From Rhodotorula mucilaginosa (lineage: Eukaryota; Basidiomycota; Microbotryomycetes; Sporidiobolales; Sporidiobolaceae): 64,000 bases of DNA. The stretch is taken from positions 372,001 through 436,000 of the forward strand of contig CP137881.1 in assembly GCA_034406715.1 (NCBI GenBank). Reading direction: 5' to 3'. Position numbers and translations under genes: made by a program. Below are positions 55,355 to 64,000 of the stretch, piece by piece. Below the pieces are notes generated by a model that ran no database searches, was not told the origin of the DNA, and worked only from the letters and a program-made list of their open reading frames with translations. The first letter of the stretch is position 1. Every line of letters begins with the position of its first letter.

Positions 55355-56692
55355 ATGTCCAGACAGTCCAGTGGTCCGGCAGGAATGTTCTTCACCATTG
55401 ATCTGCGCCCAGAATGGCACGTCTATCGGATTCCAGATCGCGACATCATTGGGTTCACTAGACGGCCTATCGAGGCAGAGGTCACGTGGCCAAAAGCATT
55501 GTCAAACGCTTTTGAGCAGGTGGGAATTCAAAACCCAATCAGACTCCGGAGAAATAGAGGGCTCACTCTTTTACTCTTTTTTTGCCCTCCCGCCTGCAGG
55601 TACAAGCTGTGGGGGGTCCTCAAGAATACGCTGCACTGCTCGAAGCCACTGTGCAGCAACTTGTTGGTCAGACTATTGGCACTCAGGAGAAGAAGAAAGG
55701 GGAGCCAAGGACCAACTTTTGTCCGAGACCTTATGAGCTTGACGAGTTCTTCATCAAGACCAGCTCACACCAAGGTGCCTACTGGTTAATCTCAGCTTGA
55801 GCAAAGGCGTGTATTGTGTCATTGCAGCTCATATGTCAAATATTGCAGCAGGTTCAAGTTCTCAAGCGGACTTTGAGACACTGTTACCCGCAATTGAGTA
55901 CCCTCTGGGAGTCTGCCTTCGGGCTGGTGCATCCAGGAACAAAACGCCAGGCATATACTGGGTGCTGCCATGTGATGCGCGGAGTGGCCCGTCTCAATCC
56001 GATGTCAAGTATGAGGTGCGAGCGGAAGCAAGCACAGCAGGCCCGCGCTGTGTCAAAGTGCAACGCTTCACTCATGGAGAAAGGCGGAACAACACTCTGA
56101 AGCCTAATGGAGCTGGTTGGGCAGTAAGGAAATCACGAACTAACGTCCCTACAGGGCAGAGCGGCATTCACTTCGAGTGTATGTTTGTGACTCAGTCTCC
56201 AACTTCTCTCTCTTTCCACCTAGGTGCTGATTCCTATTGACATTCCGGTGACCTCCAGCACCAAAGGGGCTCTCTTGCAAGGCGTGGCAACTTGGGGATC
56301 CTCTTGAGGGCTTTACGCGGTCATCAGGAAACGAAAACCCCACCCCACCCTCGCATGTCGAATGGCACCTTGAGGTCAAGGACAAAACAGCCTTGATACT
56401 CACAACTACCCTCCGCTTTGAGTTGGACTGGCCCCCGAACTTCACCAAGCCGGTTGCCTCCTCGGTCCCGAGCGCTTTGTCTCCCCAAAGGCGGGATCCT
56501 TTGGCCCAACCCCCAGTGGTGTTTTCCCAACCACATACAGCCGGAAACTCTGCCGCAGCACAAACGGGTCCTGCAAGCCCCCGTCATCATAGGCAGTCCA
56601 TGGCCATCAGCCTACTGCTCAATCCCGAGGCGGACAGTACTCTGCAGAGTGATGGCGAAGGGAGGCATAAGCGGCGTGAATTGCAGCAGTAG
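55355..56692 (+). CDS. Unknown-family protein U4 (374 aa, intact)
   Basis: Four exons join in frame: 55355-55519, 55600-55774, 55828-56178 and 56259-56692, with introns of 80, 53 and 80 bp. The start is MSRQSSGPAG. Landmarks are PEWHVYRIPDRDIIGF, VGGPQEYAALLEATVQQLVGQT, FCPRPYELDEFFIK, FETLLPAIEYPLG, AGPRCVKVQRF, CKAWQLGDPLEG and LRFELDWPPNF. It has almost the same length as U1 (375) and U2 (377) although the sequences differ widely, which argues for selection. The third intron was placed at GAGT|GTATGT..CTCCAG because the nearer acceptor leads at once to a stop. Function unknown. Confidence 0.7.
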
Positions 56693-57017
56693 AATCCAAG
56701 CATACCTTCTCAATCTGTGACTAATTTGATTAAAGCTGTGTTTACTCTACTCTGCCAGCAGCAAGGCACACCTGGGATATAAACAAAAAATAACAGCTTT
56801 GATCCGAGGTGACCACTCTGAGGCTGGTGCAGGGCACTACCCTTGAGCTCACTGCCAGAGTAGGCTGCCTGCGAAGGTCAGGTTGTGGCAAGTCACTGGT
56901 ACATGAGCAGAGCCGTGAGAAAAGCAAAAAAGAAAGAGAAAATGGCGAGGGTCCTCTTTCTCTCACTCACTGGGGTCACCTCTCCTAGCTGCAGCTGTCC
57001 AGTGCAGAAATCCTTGC

Positions 57018-57320
57018 GTGAAATTTAGACTCAATACAACAAGTATCAGGACCATGACAAGTTGTTTCCTGCATCCGGCAACACGCCTTTGTTCTTCTTC
57101 GTTCTCATCGTACGGTCCCCCAGTCACCGCCGGAGGAATCCATTTGCCTCTCATTCCTAAGCCCTTGTCTGGAAAGAGCGCATCCAACGACACAAATGTC
57201 TCACAGGAGGATGTACTTGCTGAGATCGACAGCGCTACAAGAGTCAAGCTGTTCAAGCTCGAGAGTCCGTTGCGCGCTTCAACAGACCTTTTTCCCATGG
57301 CCGTCCGAGTTCAAAATTAA
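57018..57320 (+). CDS. Small uncharacterised open frame in the U4 tail (100 aa)
   Basis: An uninterrupted plus-strand frame starts MKFRLNTTSIRT and contains EDVLAEIDSATRVKLFKLES. The related tail after U5 (about 60,200-60,270) has the same register (DVLAETDNFARV..LF..LEN) but with two stop codons. The protein-level similarity suggests the frame was once coding, either as a separate small gene or as a trailing exon. The opposite strand is also open here (56,963-57,298), which weakens the case. Confidence 0.3.
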   Translation: MKFRLNTTSIRTMTSCFLHPATRLCSSSFSSYGPPVTAGGIHLPLIPKPLSGKSASNDTNVSQEDVLAEIDSATRVKLFKLESPLRASTDLFPMAVRVQN

Positions 57321-57350
57321 CTGCTGACAGCCCGTCAGCTCAGAGTATGC
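57139..57350 (+). repeat. Tail repeat, copy A (after U4)
   Basis: The segment resembles 60,165-60,385 over about 200 bp by eye, with matches such as GATGTACT..GCGAG-type blocks and AGCTCGAGA. It marks the right part of a U-gene duplication unit. Confidence 0.6.
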
Positions 57351-58384
57351 TGGTATCTAGCTCAGCATCAGCTGTTCAGCTGTTGGTATTGAAGGGTGTG
57401 CCCCAAGGAAAGAAAAAGACGGTCGCGGGAACAGAAAGGGGCCACCAAGCGGCCGGACATGAAACGGACGGAGGGGAGCGTGCACGAGAGGATCGGCAAT
57501 CCGAGGCACGCTCACCAGGGGAAAGGATAGCTTGGCTGGAACGAGACTGCGTCTGTAACGGTCAAATCAGTTGTAAAATCCGTGCTCAAGTCGCATGCCA
57601 GGTGGCGAGAGCACGGCCTCCTTTAAATACGCTCGGGTCGCCGCCGAGCTACTGTACAGACGTGCAGGCCCGGGAAGGACTGCATTTTCCAGTCGTGCAG
57701 CGTAGCACGTGGCATGGCATGTGGCGGTGCATGTCCGCGGACAAGCCGGCGCGCTTGACCTTGCTCGAGGCCAAAGACGGATTACGGATAAGGTGACTTT
57801 CCACAGCCGCAAACGGCCGGCTCGCTTCCGCTGGTCTCTCGTAGTGTTGGGTGAGGCTCTCGGAGCCTGCTTCTGCCCGTTTCAAGCCTTTGACTAGGCT
57901 CGCGGCCGGGCGCAGTCCGGGGAGGCAACGACGGGGAGGCGGGCGGGACTTTTCCACTTTCCTCGTTCTGTCTCTAAGGGTGGGTGGGTGGGAGCTCGAA
58001 AGTTCGCTTCTCAGTCTCAGCCTGCAGCTCGGCGCAGCCTAGGAGCTGAAGCGAGCGAGTGGTGAGAGCGAGCGGAAGCAGTCTCGGCTCGCTGCGTCCA
58101 GCGCCATTTTCCGTCGGCAGCCACACCTCTCGGGCAGGGTCGCTGCTAATTGTAGGCCTACTGCTACACTTTAACACGGACGTTGGGCCTCTCGCCAGGT
58201 CTGGGCGCGCCACGGCGTGCTGCTCGATTCCTCGTCAGCTCTTGTCAGGCCAGGCGCACGCTCCCAGCGTTTTTGCTCCGCCGCCTTTTTCCTTCTCTCT
58301 CTCTCTCCCCCGCATCTTCCTTCTGTACCCATCTGTGCCATACAAGAGCTTGCGACTCTTGCTTCCCAGAGGAGCATCCTCATC
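57351..58384. other. Spacer upstream of U5
   Basis: This region of about 1 kb has no supported gene except the U-family box at 57,735-57,748. The pyrimidine-rich part near 58,280-58,380 precedes the U5 ATG. Confidence 0.4.
57735..57748 (+). promoter_or_regulatory. U-family upstream box (U5)
   Basis: CCGCGGACAAGCCG on the coding strand. It is identical to the boxes of U1-U3 but lies 636 bp before the U5 ATG instead of 81-101 bp, so DNA may have been inserted between box and gene. Confidence 0.65.
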
Positions 58385-60140
58385 ATGGAGGGCTGGCACG
58401 TTTGTGGTACAAAGGACATGCTCTTCTACTCCAAACATCCGGTTGCCAAGGTTCCGACAAGCAGAGACGGAAACCAATACACACACCACAATATTGCAGG
58501 GACACCACTCTCAAGCTCGATGTGAGAGAGGGTCTTCTGCGCAGGTCGGGTCGTAGCGGGTCGTAGACGAGCCAGAGCCAATAAACAGTGACTCAAGTAT
58601 AGGATTTCGAAGTGATATGAGCGAGGGGGTGATGAGTGCTAAAAAAGAAGAGGAAGAGCGAGGGAGCTACAACAAGTCAACCGAGAGAATCCACCAACAT
58701 CCACCGAGGGTCCGCCGATTCTTGAGGCGCGGCCGTCACTTTGAGTCCGGTACGATATAGCGTAGATGTCTGCAATCAAAACAAGTGTTAGTTCCGTTCG
58801 AAAGAAAAGGAGCGAGGACGAGACTTAGAATGGGAAGTCGAGTACGAGCGAGGCGAAGCTGGCGAGCGAAGCGACGCCGGCCCAGCGAATATCGAGTCCG
58901 CAGATCAGAAGGAATGGAAAGGGACCGCGCTGGAAGGTGCTCATTCAAAGGTGCGCACTGGTCTCGCATTTTTCTCCGGTTCTCCCGACTTTGTGCCTTA
59001 ATCCCTAGTCACATGTTTGCAGCTGTTGGAATTTGGCATTGAGAAATATGTTGCACTGCTACACGAATCTCGCCGAGCACTTGTCACGCAGACAGTTGGC
59101 AGACCAGAATCAGAACACCACCCGGGCATGCCGCTCATTCCAATTGAGCAATTTGGTCTCCAGCTCCAGCAGAGTGGGGAGATTAGCGGTGAGCTCCCTT
59201 TCCAGGTGAGTCTCATTGCATGCAAGTACTTCTTATTGACACTCGCACGCTGCGATTAGGGCACGGGCTATGCTACACAACGCTGCTGCCAGCGGTCCCT
59301 TACAGAAAGTTGGCACAATGTTTTTCCGTGCACGCCCAAAGGATAACATAGTAGCCACCACAATATGTGATTTTCCTAGCCCTGCCCGTTGTGGTCCAAC
59401 AGGCCAGCTTGAGAACGGCATTGCAGCGCTGCCGAACCCGCTGGCGGGCCCGCGCTATCTGGAGGGCCGCAAGTGGTTACAGTGCGGTCAACCAGGTGAT
59501 CGATACTACCAGTCAATGGGTGTGCAAGCCCCAAGCAGACCAGCTGTTTCTGTTCTTCGCGAGCTGAAGTCACGCATGTGCGAGGTTGGGCCAAGCGTGG
59601 ACAATCCATTTGTCAACTATGGGTGTAGGTTTTCTTCAGGACCCAGCAGCACACTCTCTACCAATGGCTCAGCCTGACACTTTTGATCAACCTATAACAG
59701 CTGGCTACCGCCTCTGCTTTTGGCAGCTCACGCCTATGGGAGATGGCATTGAGTGGACGGCTGAGGAGCAGCAACCCGACCCGCCAAAGCAAGTTGAGTG
59801 GGGTGGCAGATTGGAGCATGAGGACGGATCCGGCCAGTGGCAGCCGATAACAACACCTCCCTTCTCCGTTGAGGTCTACTTTGAGTTCACCTTCCACTGG
59901 CCACCTCTTGATCTCGAGGCCGCCGGCGGGCAGGTCTTGCCTGCGCACCAACCGCAAGCAAGAGAGCCCGGCAAACATGTTCAGCTTCTTGGCCGGCCGC
60001 GCTTCCAACCTTTCCGCACCTCTGAAAGCCAGCACTTCATATTAGAGGTTGATTGTCACAAGTACATAGCTGGAAACTCCCATCCTTGTAGTCCTCCACA
60101 CGGCAAAGCACTTTCTTCTTCTTCTTCTTCTTCTTCTTGA
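58385..60140 (+). pseudogene. Unknown-family copy U5, decayed and interrupted
   Basis: Recognisable parts in order: a shortened first block (GWHVCGTKDMLFYS, 58,388 on), LLEFGIEKYVALLHESRRALVTQTVG (59,018 on), LLPAVPYRK (near 59,282) and LAGPRYLEGRKW in another frame (near 59,450). VEVYFEFTFHWPPLDLE follows near 59,870. About 490 bp separate the first two blocks, where relatives have a 60-80 bp intron, and no in-frame donor fits. The frame also shifts between the LLPAV and LAGPRY blocks. The terminal open frame ends in a CTT run coding poly-Ser (60,115-60,138). Not a functional member as it stands. Confidence 0.6.
58525..59015 (-). other. Extra DNA inside U5 with an antisense spliced-gene-like fragment
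   Basis: This DNA replaces the normal first intron of U5. On the minus strand it has a short frame, MSTFQRGPFPFLLICGLD, running on through IRWAGVASLASFASL. A GTACTC donor and a good branch/acceptor pair (GAACTAAC..GATTGCAG, ending at 58,765) follow, then a downstream frame LTSTLYRTGLKVTAAP. It looks like part of a host gene carried in by a rearrangement, but I do not recognise the protein. Confidence 0.3.
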
Positions 60141-60753
60141 ATTGGTACAGCTGAGCAATTTGTTTGCCCCTCGTGCCTAAAGCCCTGCTCTGAGCATCCA
60201 TGGCAAGAATGCCACACAAGGGGATGTACTCGCCGAGACTGACAACTTTGCAAGAGTCTAGCTGTTCTAGCTCGAGAATCCGTCGGCGGTCGCCCGCTTC
60301 AACTGAACTTTTTTGCCCGCAGCTGTGAGAATTCAAACAATCACTGCAGACAGCTTCGGCTCAGAGCTTTTATCTAGGTTGAGCATACATGTGGTGGTGT
60401 AATACGGCGAGCTTGTTGTCAGAAGCGAATGAAGGAAAGAAAGAAACCACTTAACCGGACTCACCGACCGTCAAACGACGCAGCGCAGCAGCGCGAAAGA
60501 GGTCATAACAGGACTGGGTTCCGGAGTCTCCAGCTTGAACCCCTCGCCGCAGTACCTCGCCGCAGTATGAAGTCATCTTTGCCCTGCTCCCTCACCCGAG
60601 CGAAAGCGCACTACATAGAGCGGCTCGAACAACCTTGCAAATTTTGGACCTTCTCAGGAAAGAGCGCAGAGGCAAGCAGGCAGAGGCGAGCAGAAACACC
60701 TTTATCAGAACGCCAGAGTTGAGTAGTGATGGGGGATTGCTTGCATCTTCGGT
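60141..60753. other. Tail repeat copy B and spacer to the Mtf2-like gene
   Basis: Positions 60,165-60,385 are the second copy of the U-gene tail repeat (see 57,139-57,350). The rest, to 60,753, is the 3' flank of the Mtf2-like gene. No gene is supported. Confidence 0.5.
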
Positions 60754-62577
60754 CTACTTCTTCCACCACAACGCGGGATGCCTCGTATCCTTCCTCGCCT
60801 TTTCCTCCTTGGTCAACCCCTTTCTGCGGATCTTGAACGGGTTGACGAACGAAGGCCGTTTCGGCATGATCGGGTTCCCGTCTTCGTCCCGTTCCGCGAC
60901 GGGGACTTGCCACGTCTCCCACGCCGGGCGGTTCGCGCCCCGGAGGGGGGCGGGCGTGATACCGTCGGCGCCGGTGGTGATGCCGCTTCGACGGACCGGA
61001 GACGACAACGACGACGTCGATGGACCCCACAACGAGGAGGAGGCCGAACCGGTAGCGCCCGCGCGGTCGATCAAATCCGGTCGGTCTCGGTGCGCCCTCT
61101 CCCGCTCGACCTGGAACCGGTCCCGCCTCGCCCGTTCCGAATCGTGCCACCGCTCGTCCTCCCTCCGTTGCCTCATCTCTTCCAACTCGTCCTGGTTCTC
61201 TTCGACGATGCGTTCCATCCGACTCCACGCGCCGATCTGGGACGCGTCGAACCACCTCCGGCTCAAGATCTGTCGCTCGCGTTCGTTCGCATCCTCCTCC
61301 ACCTCCTCGACGCCCGCCCCACCGCCGCGCTCGCGCTCGTGGTCGTACCGCAATTCGGCGCGCTCTTGGTCGATCCGGATCGCGTCGCCGATCGAGCGGA
61401 CCAACTCGCGCACCTTGTCATCGAACGCGACTCCGTTCGCGCGCATCTCGTCCAACCCTTGCCACACGGCCTCGATATCCCCAGCTCCGTCGGCCCAATG
61501 GGTCCTCAAGACTTCGAGGTAGACGGCCGTGGTGCAGCCGTTGACGTAACTGAACGGGTTGGATTTCGCGAGGCGGAAGAGGGAGAGGGCGCAGGTGGGG
61601 TTGCGGTGCGTGTCGCGGAGGACGAGGAACAAGAGGAGTAACAAGTCGGGGTAGAGGCGCGATTGAGGACCGTAAGCGGGGAGAGTGGTCGAGTCGAGTT
61701 GCGGCTGCTGCTCGGACGAAGGGGCGGCGGCGGCGAGGACGGGCAACGCGTTCGGATCGGGGTAGACCATCATCTCGCGCACGCGCGCTTTGTCGAACCC
61801 AAACACTTTTTCCAACCCCCATTGGAGCACCTCGTAGTCGCTCTTGAGTCCGAGCAACTGTTCCCGCAAGCGGTCCAACTCGAGTTCCTCCTGCTCGGTC
61901 AATTCCGTCCGCGCTTTCCGAGTCCACCGTCCCGTGCCGGAAGGGTCGAGTTGCATCCCCATCTTGTAGCCAACTTTGCGCATCAACGCTTGTTGGACTT
62001 TCGAGACGTCGCCGCCTCCTTCTTTGACGCCGCGTGCGGTTGACGCGGTGGTCGGCCCGGGTTCGGAAGCAAAGATACCGAACAATCCTGCGTTGGAGGC
62101 GTCGGCATCGGAGGAAGGTGCCGGTTGGGCGGCCGTACGGGGCATAATCTCGCCGAGCAAGTCTGCAAACGCCTGCGCTTCGGCATTGCTCAGGGTCTGG
62201 CGTTGCCTCCTTCGTGGGACGGGGGCTCCTCCTCCTACTCCGGGGAATACGCCGTCGATTCGTCGTGCGGGTCGGTCTGAGTGGGAGCGAGAGTGCGGAT
62301 CCGCAGAGGCCATAGAGGCGGAAGCGGAGGCGGCGGGGTCGGTCGGGTTGGCATCGAAGGCGTCGTGCGGCAGCGAATAGGCCGGCGTCGGTTCCTTTTC
62401 AGCGGCGGCAGGGGCGGGGCTGGTGCAATCGGACGGCTGGTCAGTTTGCGACACTCTGGCCGCCACTACGAGAGAGACTCACACGTCGGCCGAGTAGCAG
62501 CGACAGGCGAACGCTGCTCTCCGCCTCGTCGATGCGACTGCGCCCTGCTGAGCTGTTCTCGCCCAAGCTCGGTACAT
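60754..62577 (-). CDS. Mtf2-like mitochondrial protein (586 aa)
   Basis: Two exons: 62483-62577 and 60754-62419, with a 63-bp intron. Exon 1 begins MYRAWARTAQQGAVASTRRR and continues to RCYSADV. It is Arg/Ala/Ser-rich and without acids until its end, a good mitochondrial presequence. The central to C-terminal part has RLYPDLLLLLFLVLRDTHRNP, ALSLFRLAKSNPFSYVNGCT and VYLEVLRTHW, matching the Mtf2 family. In yeast, Mtf2/Nam1 couples mitochondrial transcription with RNA processing and translation. A second, coiled and Arg/Glu-rich region and a basic end (HPALWWKK) follow. Without the exon 1 splice there is no ATG in frame, so the presequence exon decides the start. Confidence 0.78.
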
Positions 62578-62767
62578 TTCCCTTCTCGAGAGAGGGTACG
62601 CCTCCCCGTCAGTCTGCGGGTGTAGAGAGGTATTGACAGCGCGTTCTCGGCAGCTGTGAGCTCACGGTTGTCGCCGCTCGGACCTCCGCGGAGTCCGTCG
62701 AGCTGCTTCCGCGTCAACGTGAGGTCGTTCACCCTCTCTCTCTCCCAAGGTCCATACAGTGGACGGG
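62578..62767. promoter_or_regulatory. Divergent promoter Mtf2-like / ATG16
   Basis: A 190-bp head-to-head region. TGCTTCCGCGT at 62,704-62,714 is the reverse complement of the ACGCGGAAGCA box found in the VPS27/RAD7 promoter and upstream of R1 and R2. Confidence 0.5.
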
Positions 62768-63783
62768 ATGACTGCGAGGTGGCAAGAATCGATCCGGAGT
62801 GCGCTGATCGCCCGCGATGTCCGCGAACGCGCGTTTGAACCGTTCATCCGCGACTACTCGAGGCTCGCTCACCACGCCAACCAACTCCGCCAACGCAACC
62901 TCGCTCTTGTGGACGCCGCCAGCGGGGCCAGCCGGGCGACGACGGCGGCGAATCAGGATCAGAATCGAGCTAGTCTTGGCGGCGGCGGGCAAGACGAGTT
63001 GGGTCGAGTCTCCCTGGCATCGGGACGGAGGAGCGGCCCCACTCTCTCTCATGTACTGACGGCAATGCGTGCCCCTCCCTTGCAGCCCAGCGGTCCAGAC
63101 CGCTGTCCGCACCGCTCTAATCACCCGCCTCGAGTCCGAACTGGCCCTCGCGCGCTCCGAACTCTCGGACGCGTACAAACTCCAATCGCAGCACTCGCAG
63201 CGCTTGCTCACCCTCAGCGAGCAATTGCACCAGTCGGATGAGCGCGCTCGAGTCGAGAGGGACCAGTTGGTCGAAGTCAAGGCCGAGGTGGAGAGGTTGA
63301 GGGAGGCGGCGAGGTGGCACAAGGAGATCGTGGCCGAAAAGGAGAAACAACTCGTCGTGCGTTGGGCGCCCCTTCCTCTCTTGCTCTCTTTCTCTACGAT
63401 CGTCGCCGTTGTAGCTCGCACGACTGACGACGTTAGAATGGCGCGCTTACGCACAGATTCTGCAAGACGAGCTGCACTCTCTCGAACTCGAACTGTCGCA
63501 ACTCGAACTCCAAAACGACAACCTCAAGACGGACAACGCCGCCCTCTTGCAACGTTGGATCCATGCCAAGACGGAAGAAGCGCGCAAGATGAACGAGGCG
63601 AATGCCTTTCTCGAAGAGGCGAAACGGATCAGAAGGGGTAGCGCGGGCGAGGAAGGTGGTGGTGGTGTTGGCGGTGGCGAGAAGACTGGAGGAGTTGGAG
63701 AGCAGACTGGCGAGAGGACAGGAGAGGAGAAGAGCAGCCCATCAAAGGCCAAGCTGGACGTCAAAGGCAAAGGTAAAGCCTAG
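62768..63783 (+). CDS. ATG16: Autophagy protein Atg16 (283 aa)
   Basis: Three exons: 62768-62997, 63086-63360 and 63437-63783, with introns of 88 and 76 bp. The N-terminal helix, WQESIRSALIARDVRERAF, fits the Atg5-binding part. A long coiled coil (about residues 85-225) includes LARSELSDAYKLQSQ and WRAYAQILQDELHSLELELS. The latter is the strongest family signature. Atg16 dimerises through this coil and holds the Atg12-Atg5 conjugate at the isolation membrane for Atg8 lipidation. A Gly/Lys-rich disordered tail ends GKGKA. Both donors are unusual (GTTGGG), chosen because they alone keep the frame into the conserved segments. There is no WD40 part, as is normal for fungi. Confidence 0.85.
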
Positions 63784-64000
63784 CCAGCGGTCCCGTGTAT
63801 AATCGGTCCATCGTCGCCCTCGCTCTCCGAAGCCCGCGCCGCCCCCTCCGTTTCTCTGGCGGTCAGCCCTCCGGCCTACCTCTATCCATGCTTGTTGTAG
63901 TCCTATTAAGCAGCCACACAATCGTCGAACTCGAATTGGATTCAGTCTCTCCCTGATCGAGAAGACCACAAGAGAGGGCGTTGTTCCGATCCATCCTTGT
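63784..64000. other. ATG16 3' flank to window end
   Basis: 217 bp after the ATG16 stop; a short minus-strand open frame has no support. Confidence 0.4.

Noticed and set aside
56963-57298. Minus-strand open frame in the U4 tail, also open in the U5 tail
   Set aside because: Both are open and of equal register over about 48 codons, but protein similarity and synonymous changes fit the plus-strand frame better.
57560-57830. Possible gene on the minus strand near 57,570-57,960
   Set aside because: Short frames with mixed composition, no ATG context, paralogue or splice pattern.
1-64000. CRISPR array, bacterial operon signals, rRNA or tRNA genes
   Set aside because: No regularly spaced identical repeats, no ribosome-binding pattern (the genes are spliced eukaryotic ones), and no cloverleaf with a GGTTCGAATC-type box that I could support.

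Overview
This window is nuclear DNA of a GC-rich, intron-dense basidiomycete fungus, most likely a red yeast of the Rhodotorula/Sporobolomyces kind (Pucciniomycotina). The evidence is many short introns (mostly 58-93 bp, GT..AG with CTRAC-like branch points), tightly packed genes on both strands, and a set of clear single-copy fungal housekeeping genes. The species assignment is inference.

Layout. (1) About 1-26,600 is a locus of 13 paralogous F-box-type genes. Five (L1-L5, minus strand, about 1-8,123) and eight (R1-R8, plus strand, 10,740-26,604) are transcribed outward from a Rab-like small GTPase gene (8,618-10,387, minus). All 13 fit one plan of four exons with intron phases 1-0-0, and in nine of them the start codon sits in a micro-exon of only 7-28 nt. 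L5, R7 and R8 are broken. (2) About 27,065-39,322 is a conserved block: VPS27 (ESCRT-0, minus) and RAD7 (repair, plus) share a 205-bp divergent promoter, followed by PRI2 (primase large subunit, minus) and a CHS3-like class IV chitin synthase (minus). (3) About 39,300-47,300 is less GC-rich DNA with three copies (U1-U3) of a gene family I do not recognise, about 375 residues when intact. (4) 47,381-54,117 holds ARP5 (INO80 subunit, plus) and a rhodanese plus tyrosine phosphatase protein of the Pyp1/Pyp2/Ptp2/Ptp3 type (minus). (5) About 54,100-60,700 is a second patch with two more copies of the unknown family (U4 intact, U5 decayed), arranged as a tandem pair with related 3' tails. (6) 60,754-64,000 holds an Mtf2-like mitochondrial protein gene (minus) and ATG16 (plus), sharing a 190-bp divergent promoter.

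How parts work together: VPS27, the Rab-like GTPase and ATG16 are membrane-traffic and autophagy functions. RAD7, PRI2 and ARP5 are DNA repair, replication and chromatin functions. The chitin synthase builds the wall, the phosphatase probably damps MAP-kinase signalling and the Mtf2-like protein acts in mitochondrial gene expression. These are ordinary neighbours, not a pathway cluster.

The novel part is the two expanding families. The F-box arrays show paired-gene duplication and birth-and-death decay. The U family carries a private upstream box, CCGCGGACAAGCCG, on the coding strand of every copy (81-101 bp before the ATG in four of five), which suggests co-regulation of an undescribed fungal protein family.
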